Source: Hygrocybe punicea (lineage: Eukaryota > Basidiomycota > Agaricomycetes > Agaricales > Hygrophoraceae). From it: 64,000 nucleotides of DNA. The position numbers and the translations under genes are program-made. Below, one piece after another: positions 20,905 through 33,469 of this stretch. The notes beneath the pieces were generated by a model. It did no database searches and was not told the origin of the DNA. It saw nothing but the letters and a program-made list of their open reading frames with translations. Within the stretch, counting starts at the first letter, position 1; each line of letters begins with the position of its first letter. Location of the stretch: assembly GCA_963556145.1 (NCBI GenBank), contig OY744461.1, forward strand, positions 3,596,001 to 3,660,000, given 5' to 3'.

Positions 20905-22113
20905 TACAGCATATTTCAAAAACCTTGTCAGTAAGTATAAAATAAATAAAAAACCAAGGCACGTTACAAACCTGCTCAGCCACTTCTGAGCAGCTGTGGC
21001 TGAAGCTGTTAAGTGACAAAAACTACAGTTCTCTAGTGAGAACAGGACTAATTGACCTTGAGGGCATCAACCTCAGTTGGGTGAAGATACCTTACAGCAT
21101 TTTAAAATATTTTCAGTCTGCACCAGATAATTCTAATGAGAAACCATGTTGCTCACCTCAAAAAGGAAATCTCTGAGGATGAATATCATAAAGGATTTAT
21201 GGTGAGCTTAGACAGTATCCAAAAAATTTCTAAACAAAGTAGTTATAATACATGCTCTCAGTTTACTGGGGTTGATGCCCTCAAGGTCAATTATTCCTGT
21301 TCTCACTAGAGAACTGTAGTTTTTGTCACTTAACAGCTTCAGCCACAGCTGCTTGGTAGTGGCCGAGCAGCTTTGTAATGTGCCTTGGTTTGGTTTTTTT
21401 TTTTACTTACTGACTAGTGTTGCCGAAGTTCGGTTCGGTCCGGTTTTTCACCTTTTTTGGAAAACCAGAATTGAAACCGTTGGTTCGGTGTAGAGGGTCC
21501 TCGACCCTCTGAGGCCGTAACATCGATATCTCGCGAATCCGCTCGAACCCAACGTCTCTAGCAATCTACGCTCGAACCTGACGCAACCCGACGCAACCCG
21601 ATGCATACTGACTAGCACGGCCGCTCACATACCTGGTCGGTCCATCTCCTAAACTCACGGAACTTCAAATATCCAAGATAGATCTCATCGGACTGGGATC
21701 CCGACATCGGACTTGCCTTATTCGCGCCTAGCGTCTCCCTTATGGAGATATAGTAAAGTATATTACATCTTTTATGGTTTTTATATCTTCCACCCATTTT
21801 CCCTGTCATGGTCGCCTCGCAACCCTCTTCCTACTTTTCCATTTTTATTCTCCTTTGTTTTCTCTCATTAGGGTGTAGCACGGGTGACCCGCGGGTTGCC
21901 AGGCTGGACACCGTACCCGTACTCGCAGACACCGTACCCGTGATGGGTGCGGGTCTGCATTACCCACGGTCGGACGCGGGTGTGGTGGTTGCCCGTGTGG
22001 CCATGCGGGTAGTGTCGACGACAGTGGCAGCGAGCTCCTCAAGCCCACAAATGAAACGTACACGTCAATTGACGCGACGGTTCGCATTTGTGGGGCTGGG
22101 CTGGGCTGGTTCC

Positions 22114-23783
22114 TGTTATGTTTCCAACTCCGCTTCCAACCCCGATGCCCATTCCGATACCCACCATGATGATTCTGCACTGCACACGTTCCTTTTTCAT
22201 TTCATTTTGTCCTTTGTCTTCTTTTCAATGTCATTGTTTCTTCTTTTGGACATCCTTGTATTTTCTTGTTCTTGTTCTCTTCTTTCCCTTCTTCTAGAAC
22301 AATCCAGACCGACCATGGACATATCCCATGTGACCTTGCTGTACCCGAATAGTCTCCTTGCCGACGGACATCATTGCTATTGTCTTTTCCCTCGCCCTGA
22401 CATATTGTTGACTTCATCCCACGACAAACCGATTTACAATGGCTGTACTCCCAACACAGCTAATTACCGTAATCATCATTGGCAGCATCGCCATCACCTT
22501 CCTGATCGGTTTTTACCTTGTTATGATCTATCTTTGGCATCGGTACCGAAACCCTTCTGCCATCGATACTTCCGACTTCCACCTCAACAATATATCGACA
22601 CGTAATTGACAATTGCCATTCCCGGATATTTGGTTTCCATATTCATACCCTGTGCCCACCATTATCCTCCCTGACGATCCGACGACATTCCTCACCTGCA
22701 TGCGAACTCTGGACAATCCCCGATCACAAGACATTTCACTGTTCTCTCTAATCCGACCATCGCCGGAGCATACTCTTTTAGACTTCGACCACAGACCATA
22801 CGACTTCCCAAACAGTGAACCAACCCCTATCGCATATTGTTCGCACGACACCGCTTCAATGCAGTACCCGACGACTTGTTCCCACAGCTTGTCACTCATG
22901 CCATGACTCGACACCTGGACCCACGTTCATTTATCCTTTTCCATCATGATCTCGATACCTCCCACACTCGTTTACAATGATACCCTTTCTTGGACGAATA
23001 CCGACATCAAGTGGACCTTCTTGTTCCACAAACAGGACAAGACATCGCTCCTCGATACGTCATCAACACAGACATCGTCATCCGGTACAGCTTGTGCTGT
23101 TCACATGTCTGACCTCGACTAGCCCACCGTCCTAGTTGGTTTTCCTTCCACACATTCCTTTGTTTTCTTTCATGCAAACCTTGCCACTACATCCACACCA
23201 CCTCAAGACATTCTCATCACCAATCCCACACTGGATGATACCCATCTTCGACCCGACCGTGCAATGCACTTGCCAGATTGCACACTTGCTTGTTACAGCA
23301 AGTGTAGACCCCGAATAGGCAATTCTGCACATCACATGATCCGATGACAAATCATCCGAGTCATCTGGACCTCACCTCTCCCTCAATGACACCCGGGCCT
23401 CCAGTTGGATCGCGAGAACATCGACATGAGGACGCCTCATGTGCGCCTCATGGTGAACACATGGTAGAGTTGGACATGTTATGGCTTCATGGTTGTATTC
23501 CCATTTACCTCCCCTCAAGTCCATTCACTATATCTACTGTCCTTGTTGTTGGTTCGGACTTTTTCTTCTTTTCCTTTCCTTACGTTTAGTCTGGTTCTTG
23601 GGGCAGACTCATCTTGTTTTGGGTAACCCCCACGGCTCGCAATGACATTAGACCTTGACCCCCCCTCTTAGCAGTGTTGTCTTAGCTGTAAGCAACAATG
23701 AAAGCTGCTGTTCTCCCCTCTGGAAGCCAATCCCCTGTTAAGTTGATTGTTGCCGGAGCCCGCTGCAGAAGCGATCCGTAACA
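22114..23783 (+). mobile_element. Solo LTR (large LTR family, copy B) inside hAT-B
   Basis: It starts TGTTATGTTTCC and ends GATCCGTAACA. It is co-linear with copy C (42,417–44,068) over its whole length, more diverged in the first ~500 bp than after that. A target duplication is not clear: GGTTCC precedes it and AATTCC follows. No internal region or second LTR is present. Confidence 0.8.
22439..22609 (+). CDS. 56-aa single-pass membrane protein frame in LTR (copy B)
   Basis: ATG at 22,439 in a favourable context (A at −3, G at +4), stop TGA at 22,607. The product begins MAVLPTQLITV, has one hydrophobic segment (about residues 8–33, ending in LVMIYLWHR) and a short polar tail. Against the same frame in copy C, ten of thirteen changed codons are synonymous, which suggests past selection on the protein. 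The frame stays open for about 98 codons after the TGA in both copies, so the protein may once have been longer, or the stop may be read through. The function is unknown. Confidence 0.45.
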   Translation: MAVLPTQLITVIIIGSIAITFLIGFYLVMIYLWHRYRNPSAIDTSDFHLNNISTRN

Positions 23784-24034
23784 AATTCCGTTGTCTTGTC
23801 CCACTGCCATCCTCCCCGCTCCACCACCGTCGTCATCGCCTTGCTGCTGCCAGTTGGCAGTGGAAGTCGTCGCCGTCGTCGTCGTTTCACGGGCCAGATA
23901 CCTCGCGAACAACGTCTGCGCATCAGTTGATGCGCCAGCCCGTTTTCGCGAGGTGATTAGTTTGAGGTCTGTGGGGGCACTCGCGGCGTGTTCTGGGGTG
24001 CCATTGGAGTATGAGGCATCTGTGGGGCCATTGT

Positions 24035-24285
24035 GTCTTCGCGAGGTCTTCGTTCATCTTCGCGAGGTCTTTGTTCATCTCCGCAAGGTCTTCGTTCATC
24101 TTCGCGAGGTCTTCGTTCATCTCCGCAAGGTCTTCGTTCATCTTCGCGAGGTCTTCGTTCATCTCCGCAAGGTCTTCGTTCATCTTCGCGAGGTCTTCGT
24201 TCATCTCCGCGAGGTTCTCATTTGTCTTCGCGAGGTCTTCATTTGTCTTCGCGAGGTCTTCGTTTGTCTTCGCACGGTCTTTGTT
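24035..24285. repeat. Minisatellite, about 12 copies of a ~21-bp unit
   Basis: The unit GCGAGGTCTTCGTTCATCTT alternates with a variant containing CCGCAAGG, giving a 42-bp higher-order repeat. Its core CGCGAGGT also occurs singly near the CAATTGACG motifs of the hAT-type elements, so the array probably grew from a subterminal motif. All frames read through it, which creates spurious open frames. Confidence 0.9.
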
Positions 24286-24884
24286 CGTAGTTTGGTGCTG
24301 GCGACTTCATTAACGATGTTGACGCGTCAGTTGACGCGTCACCGTGCTTTCGCGAAGTCTTCATGCGTGTTTTCATGCTGGGGACCTCGTGAACACGTGT
24401 TGACGCATTGACTGACGCGTCAATGTCGTTTGCGAGGTGTGGACTCGAAGGCAGGGGGTTAGCCGATGTCGGTGGTGAAAGAATCGGGGCATGTACCTGT
24501 GCTGGTAAGTGGACGCACCACCCTCCCAGCCGTTTCCCTTCATCGCCGTGTTGTTGTTGTTGTTGTTGTTGGTTGGTGGTGGTGGTGGTGGTGGTGGTGG
24601 CGGCGGTTTGGGTATAACTTAGTTATTAGATATGTTAGATAAATGAATTAAAAGTAAAAAAAAACTTACCTGTGGGGCCCATTGGGGCCCTCTGTGCTAA
24701 CCCGTGGATACCTGTCTACCACGGGTAAGGGTGTGCGGTAGTGCACGGGTTGCCAAATTGAGACACCGTACCTGTACCCGAGAAACCCGCGGCCCAAAAA
24801 CCACGGGTTTACCTGAACCCGTGCTATACCCTATCTCTCATCGGCCGAGGACTCTCGTCCGAATCTAGGTACAGAAATTTGTAG

Positions 24885-24891
24885 TATAAAA
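24885..24891 (+). promoter_or_regulatory. TATA box of Gypsy-1 5' LTR
   Basis: AGTATAAAAACGGTGCCC; the same text is in the 3' LTR (33,903) and a close variant in the solo LTR near 3,165. It is the probable start signal of the element's genomic RNA. Confidence 0.6.
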
Positions 24892-25255
24892 ACGGTGCCC
24901 AAGCGCCGTCTCTGAATAAGAAACCAGTTCCCCCATTTCCTCTCTCTGAGAATTAGTCTCTCAGTAAAATCCATCGCACACATTGCTCGTCGGATTCCTC
25001 GATGCTCTCCCCGTCGTTCTACTGCCTTTATCTCTACGTCCCTCGTCACCCGACACCCGACCCGCCGTACCCGACATCGTCGGCTTCGTCAGCTTCGGCT
25101 GGTCTCGATAGATTTCAGTAGTTTACTCGGCGGCTTCTTACCATTTATATCCTATCATTTTACTGAAGCTTGTTAGACTATTCCTAGTCACTTCTACGCT
25201 GACACCACAGGTTAGGATCTTTATTCCGCAGCCACCCCAACCTCGCCTTTACATC

Positions 25256-25273
25256 TGGAGCCCACCGCGAGGA
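25256..25273 (+). other. Gypsy-1 primer-binding site
   Basis: TGGAGCCCACCGCGAGGA starts two bases after the 5' LTR. TGG matches the CCA end of a tRNA. The identical 18 bases occur in Gypsy-2 (36,062–36,079). It does not look like the usual initiator-Met site (TGGTAGC…). The tRNA was not identified. Confidence 0.7.
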
Positions 25274-25787
25274 ATAGTCTAGCACCACCATAGCTTCCTC
25301 TTCCCGTATCCCTCCCTCTGACCGTCGTCTTCAAGATCTTCCTCGAAGAACTCTTCAACAAGAACTCTCTTTAGCCGCCTTTGACCCGACAATCGACGAC
25401 GACTTCTTCCAGCTAGTACCCGACCACCTCACTCGACATAACAATCTCCCGCTCGTCTCAGGGTCAAACACCCCCCTATATCTTTCATCCGACAGTCTCG
25501 AATCGGTCGATATACCGATTATTACAATAACACCCGACTCATCCGATCTCAGTTCGACACCCACATTGCCTACGTCCCCGACTTCGACCTCGTTAGAACC
25601 CCCGTCTACGTCTTCACTCTCGACATCGAAAAATCCATCATCGTCATCGTCCCCATCATCGTCTTCACCTACGCCGTCATCGTCCCCGTCTTCGTCTTCG
25701 CCTACGCCGTCATCGTCCACGTTACCCGACCCGCTCATCGTACACCCGACAACCGCTTCATCGACATCTCAGCTCCTTCCACCCACA

Positions 25788-28046
25788 ATGACTTCGACCT
25801 CTGGATCTTCGACCGCTCCCCACGTTACCGCTCCCCATGTTACTCCACGACAAATGCCCGCTCACGGTCACTCTACAGCCCCGACCTTCGACGGGAACCC
25901 GCTCAATTTAAACCGCTTCTTCGAAGAAGTCGAGATACTTGCTGCTGATGCCGCTCTCGACGACGCAGGGTGCATCAAGCATAGTCTGCGCTGCGCGTCA
26001 CTTAGCGACTACGAGCTTTGGGCAAGTTTACCTAGCGCGACTGGCGTCGATTATGCCGCATTCAAAAGGAGCGTACTCGTGCTATACCCGGGCATGGAAG
26101 ACGACCACCAGTACACTATGGTGGATCTCGACCGTCTTACGCACACCCAAACCGCTTACGGTATCCATACCCGCGCCAAACTTGGCGAATATTACCGCGA
26201 GTTCATCCGCATCTCAGGGTTTCTTCTAGACAAGGGTCGGATCTCTCCCCGAGAACGCAACATCGCGTACGAGAACGGCTTCCATGTCAAGCTTAAAAAG
26301 GACATCAAAACCCGTCTGCAGTACCAAAAGCCGAACCATTTCCATAGCGACCCTTACGACTTTCAGGACTTCCACAACTGCGCCCACTTCCTGCTGGCCG
26401 GAACCGCGGCCGAACCATCCACTGTCTCTCGTCTATCGTCAACGTCGCCTGCCACCATCCGGTACTCGACTCCAATAGAACCTGCCACCCGCTACCCGCC
26501 ACCCGCTCGCTATGACCCGGTCATTCCTAAAGCGGAACCGGTCGAACCTAACGTATCCGACCTCTTTCGTCTCGTTTCGCAACAACTCGCTGTCCTCACG
26601 CAAGCCCTCACCGAATGTAACAACCCCCCAAAGCCATGTGCAAATAGGGCCAAGCCGACCACTGCGGGACAGGGTTTCACCAATTTCAACTGCCTCTTTT
26701 GCGACGACCCGTTCCATCGTATACGCGATTGTCCTATTTGCGAGCAGTACACTTGAGACGGGATATGCCGCAAGAACGAGCACGGCCACATCGTATTGCC
26801 TAACGGAATGTATCTTCCAAAGGCTATCGTCGGCAAAAATATGAAGGATCACTTCGACGCATGGCATGCACAGAACCCCGGCAACCGCGCTCCCCCTGCC
26901 CACAACCCCACAGAACCATTCCAACGCGACCCGCCGCCTCATGTCAAAACTAACTTCGTCTCCGCCGTCGAAGTACCCACTTACGAACCTGAGGTCACCA
27001 CCGAGTACGCCGACATCTTTCAGTCCATGACGTCCAACATCGACAATGACAACGAACAAATCAAGGTTCTGGAAGCCGAAGTGCAGCGGCTTCGTAAACG
27101 GGTTAGATTTGACAGCGTAGAGATCCCCTCTAAAGCGAAAGGAAAGTCCAGAGAGTCGTACCCTAACCCGCCCGCCGCCTCTACATCCGTACCCATCATG
27201 AAACCGGCCGAGAAAACGTCTACCAGACCTGTCAACGAGCAGCCGATCACCATAGTCCCCCCTTTGAACACGCGGCCGACCAAGCCGACCGCCTTCGTGC
27301 CGTGCACTCCCCAGAACCTTCCCGCGTCACACCCCCAGTACCGCTACCAGGCCCCCATCGAAGATCCCGGTATCGCCAAATCCATCATCGACCGCGCACT
27401 CGATTCTCAAGTCTGCATTTCGCAACGAGAACTTTTAGCCATGTCGTCCGACACCCGCTGTCACATGAAGGACCTCACCACTTCGAAAAAGGTCACCGCC
27501 GAGAGTAACAACATCGAGGTCTTCCATTTCCACGCACCCAAAATCCCTACCCACGCCTGCCAACATTGTCAGGAAAACGTCCCACTCGTCGTCGGCCGCG
27601 ACTCAGTCCCTCTTCGTGCGGTCTACCCACTCATCAACGGCAAGTTCGTATTCGAGTGCGTCCTCGACAACGGCTCTATGATCATCGGCATGCGACGCGA
27701 CATCTGGGAAAAACTCGGTTACGGCCTCCAAAATATGAAGATGCGGATGCAGTTGGCAAATAAAAGCGACAACGACACCCTTGGCCGGATCGCCAACCTA
27801 AAATTCACTTTTGGCGACGTCGGTCTTTTCCTCCAAGTCCAAGTCGACGACGACGCCCCCTATGAGATCCTCATCGGCCGCCTGTTCTTCACGCTTTCCG
27901 AGGCCCTTACGAAGGATTATAAAAACGGAGAGCAACAAGTCATGATTACAGATCCAAACACCGGCGCCGTTGTCACCTTGCCCACCATCGAGCACAACCA
28001 AAAGAACCGACGAGAGCGGTCCGACACCGGAAAGCCGGATTTTTAG
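25788..28046 (+). pseudogene. gag: Gypsy-1 gag-protease (one in-frame stop)
   Basis: The capsid-like domain (about 25,880–26,390) includes LNRFFEEVEILAADA, DYELWASLPSA and RISGFLLDKGR. A zinc knuckle CLFCDDPFHRIRDC (CX2CX4HX4C) follows at about 26,690. Then come a linker with a short coiled coil (27,040–27,110) and an aspartic protease with VLDNGSMIIGMRRDIWEKLG near 27,660; DNG replaces the usual D-S/T-G. I chose the ATG at 25,788 because upstream the frame is only Pro/Ser-rich. TGA at 26,754–26,756 interrupts the frame where CGA (Arg) fits. The frame ends in TAG at 28,044–28,046, just after a T-run, with pol continuing in the −1 frame. Confidence 0.85.
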
Positions 28047-31000
28047 AAGTCGAGGACCTGGAGATACCTCTCGGGAAGGACACACTGGGAGATGAGAAGC
28101 CGCCACTCGAAAGCGACCACACCTATACCACGAACTATGCTTCCCTTTTGCCGTTTCCCCTAGAAGAGGACTTATGTTTTTCTATCGATTTAGATTTCTC
28201 TTCATCTCAGCCTCAGACTGCCGCCCAGTACATTTCATTGTTGACCGATGTACAAAATCAGATACGTACTACCGATACCCTTCCTTCGTCTTGTTCCATC
28301 TCTGCTCCCGCGTCACCTATTTCTTCTTCTTCGAATATTTGTAACAAAGCCCCTACTGAACACGCTACTTATATCTCGTATACCACCCCCCCTACCAGGG
28401 ACCTAAAAGGAGTCGTCACCAAGAAAAAGTATAAGAAGGTAGCCGATCGTATCCGCCCAATTTCTACCACTCTTCCCGACGAATACCGGATAATACGCGA
28501 GATCACCGGCAACCCGCTAGCCGACTTACCCACGCTCCCGACTCACCCACCCGACTTTACACCCGGCACCCGCTATACCCAGGAACGACACGATGCGATG
28601 CTGATGAACCCAGATGGTTTCCTTTGGCCTGAGGAAGAGAAACTTGGCCACCATATCATCAAAATGCAAGAAGCCGCTTTCACCTGGAACGAATCCGAAA
28701 AAGGGCAATTCAACATGGACTACTTCCCGCCGATCCACATTCCCACCGTACCGCACAACCCGTGGGTCCATCGCAATATCCCAATCCCACCCGGTATCCT
28801 TAATGAAGTCATCGGCATCATCAAAGATAAAATTAACGCCAGTACCTATGAACCCTCGAATTCGTCATACCGCTCCCGCTGGTTCTGCGTTTTGAAAAAG
28901 GATGGGAAGTCCCTTCGAATCGTCCATGATCTACAGCTGCTTAACACCGTCACTATCCGCGATCCCGCCATACTGCCCATGACCGAGCACTTGGCCGAGG
29001 CCTTTGGCAGCCACTCTTGCTACGCTTCCTTCGACCTCTTCGTCTCTTTCGACCAACCCCTCGTCCACCCCTCGTCTCGGGACTATATGACCTTTCAGTC
29101 TCCACTCGGAACGCTTTGACTTACGCGGATCGCTATGGGATACACAAATTCTCCGCAGATCCTACACGGTGACTCCACGTACATCCTCCGTGACGAAATC
29201 CCTCATCTTGCGGTTCCGTATATGGACGATATTCCCGTCAAAGGACCTCCAACCCGCTATGAGCAACCCGACGGTACCTACGAGACCATACCCGAGAACC
29301 CGGCAATTCGACGTTTCATTTGGGAGCACTTCCAAGGTGTCAACCGCGTCATCCAGCGTTTCCGCTATGTCGGTGGTACCTTTAACGGCAAGAAACTCGA
29401 GTTGTGTCGACCCTCAGTCATCGTTGTTGGCCACCGATGCACATACGAAGGAAGAGTAGCCGATGACTCCAAAGTACAGAAGATTCGCGATTGGCCACTG
29501 CCGACCAACCTTACCGAAGTTCGCGCCTTTCTCGGTATCTGCAGCGTCTTGCATATTTTTATCAAAGACTTCTCGCTCCACTCTCAACCCCTCGTCCGTC
29601 TTACCCACAAAGGTATACCCTTCGAATTTGGTGAAGAAGAAGAGACCGCCGTTGACTACCTCAAAAATGCTGTCATTTCATCGCCAGCGCTGCGCGCTAT
29701 CGATTACACGCGTGAATGGGAGGTCATTCTCGCCGTCGATTCATCCGTTCTTGGAGTTGGCTTCGTTCTTATGCAAATCCGCGCCGACGGAAAGTGCTAT
29801 CCGAATCGATTCGGTTCAATATCATGGAACAAGCGCGAAGCCCGATACTCCCAGTCCAAGCTCGAGCTTTACGGTCTCTTCAGGGCCCTCTGTGCCTACC
29901 GGATTTTCATTATTGGTGTCCGCAACCTCACTGTCGAAGTCAATGCGAAGTACATAAAAGGGATGCTCAACAACCCCGACATTCAGCCCAATGCTACAAT
30001 CAACCGATGGATAGCCGGCGTGCTCTTATTTGATTTTAGACTCGTTCACATACCCGCTTCCACACACGGTGCACCCGATGGACTCTCCAGACGTCCCCGC
30101 GCTGCAGAAGACCCCGAGGAGATCAACGACTCCGATGATTGGCTCGACCACTCTTACAGTTTCTTTATGGAAGTCGTTAACTACCGACCCGTCCCGACGC
30201 CGTCTAAGCCGATTGCCGTATGCGGCCGCTGCCGTGCCACAGCCGACCGACTCCACGAGTTACCCGCCGTCCTCGTCTACACAAATCAGGAAGCCGTTTC
30301 TGACATACTGCGATCCGATAAAGCCCAAGTGGCTGACGCTCGTCTTGCCCTCGTCGAGACCTGGTTATGAGATCTAACCCGACCCGCGAACTTCACGGAC
30401 GAAGAATACCGTCTGTTCTTACGATACGCCCTTGAATTCTTCGTCACCGATAACAAGCTTTGGCATAAAGACCATCATGGAAAACACAAACTCGTCATAC
30501 TGCCCGACCGCCGGCTTCAATTACTCAAAGACGCTCACGACTCTCTCGGCCATAAAGGCATATTCTCCATCCGTGCCCGGCTGCTCGATCGTTTCTGGTG
30601 GCCGCACCTCGACCACGACATAAAGTGGTACGTCCAGTCTTGTCATCAGTGCCAAGTACGCCAAATGCGTTATCACCACATTCCGCCCACCGTTGCTACA
30701 CTGGCCTCACTATTTCGTAAAGCGTATGTTGACACAATGTTTATGCCACGATCTGGTGGCTATCAATACATTGTCCAAGCCCATTGCTCCCTGTCCGCCT
30801 ACCCTGAGTTCCGCATGTTACGCCGCGAGACCGGCTCGACCATCGGCACATTCCTATTCGAAGACATCTTATGCCGTTGGGGCGCCCCCGAAGAAATCGT
30901 TACCAACAATGGCAAGCCGTTCGTAGAAGCGCTCGACTATCTCGCCTCCCGCTACGGTATCCGGCACATCCGCATTTCGCCCTATAACTCACAAGCGAAT

Positions 31001-31699
31001 GGACCCGTTAAGCGTCAACATCTTGATGTCCGGGAGGCCATTATGAAAAGTTGTGACGGAGATGAAAAGAAATGGCATACCATAACCCACTCCGTATTTT
31101 GGGCCAAACGGGTCACTACACACAAAAGCCTCGGATACTCGTCCTACTACATCGCACACAGAGTAGAACCACTTTTTCCATTTGATTTTGCCGAAGCTAC
31201 GTACATGGTTCTGACGCAAGATACAATGTCTATGACTGACCTCATAGTCATCCGCGCCCGACAACTTCGTAAACGAGAAGCCGATCTCGATCGGGTCAAA
31301 GAAAAGCTTACCAAATCTCGGCTCGCGTCTGCCCGGCAATTCGAGCAGAAATACGCCAACACGATCAAAGTTTTCGACTTCGAACCCGGTAACCTCGTTC
31401 TCGTCCGAAATTCACGTATCGAAATGTCTCTTGATCGTAAAGCAAAGCCGCGGTACTTTGGACCCATGGTTGTCGTCAGGAAAACAGAAGGTGGATCCTA
31501 CATACTCGCCAAACCCGACGGTGCAGTTTCTAGATCCCGATTTGCCGCTTTCCGAGTTGTACCCTACCACGCCCACTCAAAAATATCGATACCGTTGGAC
31601 GATTTCTTACAATACCCCGATGCCGATGATACCAATTCAAACAATCTTGATGATCCGACGTACCCGCCCTCCATAGACTCCTCACCCGACGACGATTAA
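28038..31699 (+). pseudogene. pol: Gypsy-1 pol: RT, RNase H, integrase (two stops, dead active sites)
   Basis: It is read in the −1 frame from the T-run at 28,040. Reverse transcriptase spans about 28,790–29,420, with CYASFDLFVSFD and the YMDD box (PYMDDIPV near 29,220). RNase H spans about 29,720–30,080, with ILAVDSSVLGVG and SQSKLELYGLF, but EVNAKYIKGM carries N where the family has a catalytic D. Integrase spans about 30,530–31,200: a zinc-binding end (GHKG … CHQCQ), then YVDTMF intact, but VTNNGKPF has N for the second catalytic D and PVKRQH has K for the catalytic E. TGA stops at 29,117 and 30,368 both sit where CGA fits. No chromodomain follows. The enzyme set is inactive. Confidence 0.9.
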
Positions 31700-31903
31700 G
31701 CATTTCATTTATATTCTGTCCACGTTATACCCCCATTTTATTTAGTTCCTCTTAGTTTTCTAACGATATGACGAATGATGCGAATAGTCCTATGTCTTCG
31801 GGAGCCGATCGGCTTTCCTTAGCTGGGTGAACAAGCTGACACATCTTTTATGTACACGATATATTTTTTTATATATACAACGGGCTCGTTATTTTTTTCT
31901 ATT

Positions 31904-33300
31904 TTACAGGTGGCCAGTCTTGTAGTCCCGCTTCAACATCGCCAACCTTGAGGTCGACTGTTCGAGATTGACGCGGAGCCACTGGAACTCTTGACCGAAG
32001 TGGACGAGGTGACGGTTGACGTTGGTGCCCAGGGCTCCCAGCTCCTCCGTAAGGACCGCCAGCCGCGCCGACACCTGCTCGTAATTTTCCATCGTCAAAA
32101 CAAACAGGTTTGCTGCCGAGGCCGCCCTAAGCCTTTTCGTCGGCTGCTCTTCCTCCGACTCTTCCTCGTCTTCGTCATCGTCCTCGACCGATTCCACATC
32201 CTCGACCCGCGGTTTGCTCGTTGAGGCCCGGGCAGGCCTACTGCGGATCGGCTTTGTCGTGAATGACAACGGCTTCCTCGTGTCGACCACAACCTCTTTG
32301 CCCTTTCCGGTATCCACCTTGTGCCGACCCCCGCCCGTCCTGTGTGTAGCATTAGTACATCTTTTCTTCAGCCTCCGGCATCATTCGCACATGTAGCCCG
32401 TGATGCCTCGACACGCCTCTTGAGCCTTGACGCAGTTGGTGCAGGCTTGTAGGGGAAACGGCCCGGTGAACTGTTACCAGGATCAGTGACTAAAGAACAA
32501 ATGAACTGACACAGGAACTCACCGTCGTACCAGCCAAATCTCCGATCTCTACGCCCGGCATATCTACGTCTTCTACATCGGCCAGTGTCTCTGGTGCTGG
32601 GTCAATGGGGCCTTCCTCTGGCTCAACTGCGACTTCACCTTCCGGAATTGACTCAGTCCCTGGTTCACCCGCGACTGATGTGTTTGCTTCAGCTCGCTGT
32701 TCCTTGCTGAGCTGCCGCCGATACGTGGCTCCATCCTTTTCAACCCAGTCTGCTTCTTGAGTCCAGTGCTGCTCGTGCTGTTCTATTCTAAGCCGCTCCC
32801 GCCTTTCCTCTGCCGCCTTTCGCCTTTTCTCCGCCTCCGCTCATGCCTTTGCCTCTGCCAACCATCTGGCCTCCTCTTCCCGCGTAGCCGCTTCCTCGTC
32901 TGCCTGCCGTCTAGCTTCTTCCTTTTCCTGCCTCTCTTGGTCCGCCGCTTCTTTCAGCCACTCTTCGACATCGTTAGCGTATGATTGGCGGTCAGCCCAT
33001 AGCGGTGGCATTACTGGCCTCGTACCACCAGTTCGGAGTTCCACGACAATTCCATGATAAGCACGCTAGTGGGATGACATGAGCTATCTTAGGACACGCG
33101 TAATCAATCGGGAAACTCACTAGCGCTTTCTTGCGGCCGCTTACCCATCGCTGGGCCATCCCCTCATTGCCATCTACCATCGTAACGAGATCGTCGCTGT
33201 GAAACACGGTGACCGTGTTAATGGCCTCTTCATAGTCCGCCTGGACATCGGGTTCAATGCTTTCGACAAAGGCGAGGAAGTTGTCGTAGGTTTGGGACAT
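31904..33300 (-). pseudogene. Antisense accessory gene of Gypsy-1 (coiled coil / Cys6), two stops
   Basis: Three exons on the strand opposite to gag-pol: 33,121–33,300, 32,523–33,065 and 31,904–32,470. The introns are 55 and 52 nt (GTGAGT…AG), both in phase 0. Exon 1 starts MSQTYDNFLAFVES and ends WVSGRKKAL. Exon 2 begins RAYHGIVVELR and carries DVEEWL followed by a Glu/Arg/Ala coiled coil. Exon 3 has a cysteine cluster CTNCVKAQEAC…GYMCE–C…LKKRC, an acidic stretch and a second coiled coil. Exon borders, order and motifs match the gene at 37,994–39,462. TGA at 32,841 (exon 2) and at 32,379–32,381 (inside the Cys cluster, where Gypsy-2 has Arg) break it. The function is unknown; the cluster could bind zinc. 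Confidence 0.8.
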
Positions 33301-33469
33301 GGTGGGCGTGTGATGGTGTAGAGGAAAGGTCGGATCAACAAAGAGATTTTTTTATTTTTTTTACTTTGCCGTTGTTTGGCCGCTCACGTGATTGGCCACA
33401 TTCGCGACCCAAATTTGGAGACCCCATATTCTCGACCACGGATGGTCTCTATTAGAAGACCCAAGGAGA

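Larger units (their letters stand above)
21869..24833. mobile_element. Non-autonomous hAT-type element (hAT-B) in the Gypsy-1 5' LTR
   Basis: The ends are TAGGGTGTAGCACGGG and CCCGTGCTATACCCTA (one mismatch). A perfect 8-bp duplication TCTCTCAT lies at 21,861–21,868 and 24,834–24,841. It has no transposase. The interior contains CAATTGACG/CAGTTGACG palindromes (22,063; 23,930; 24,322; 24,405), a minisatellite (24,035–24,285) and a solo LTR (22,114–23,783). The ends differ from those of the E1–E4 family, but the internal motif is shared. Confidence 0.93.
21490..25253 (+). repeat. Gypsy-1 5' LTR, interrupted
   Basis: Parts 21,490–21,868 and 24,842–25,253, split by a hAT-type element with duplication TCTCTCAT. 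Joined it is about 790 bp. Compared with the 3' LTR I count roughly two dozen substitutions, nearly all CG against TG or CA, plus one extra 10-bp CGACGCAACC unit in the 3' LTR. A TATA box lies at 24,885–24,891. Confidence 0.92.

Noticed and set aside
24011..24411. Repeat protein or CRISPR-like array
   Set aside because: The 21-bp units are contiguous with no unique spacers and are read in all frames; it is a minisatellite in a eukaryotic transposon.
26439..27059. 206-aa minus-strand frame opposite gag
   Set aside because: A shadow of the gag frame; it is not conserved and has no start or intron support.
31300..31700. Chromodomain at the end of integrase
   Set aside because: The sequence after the integrase C-terminal domain is acidic and low in complexity, with no chromodomain aromatic pattern.
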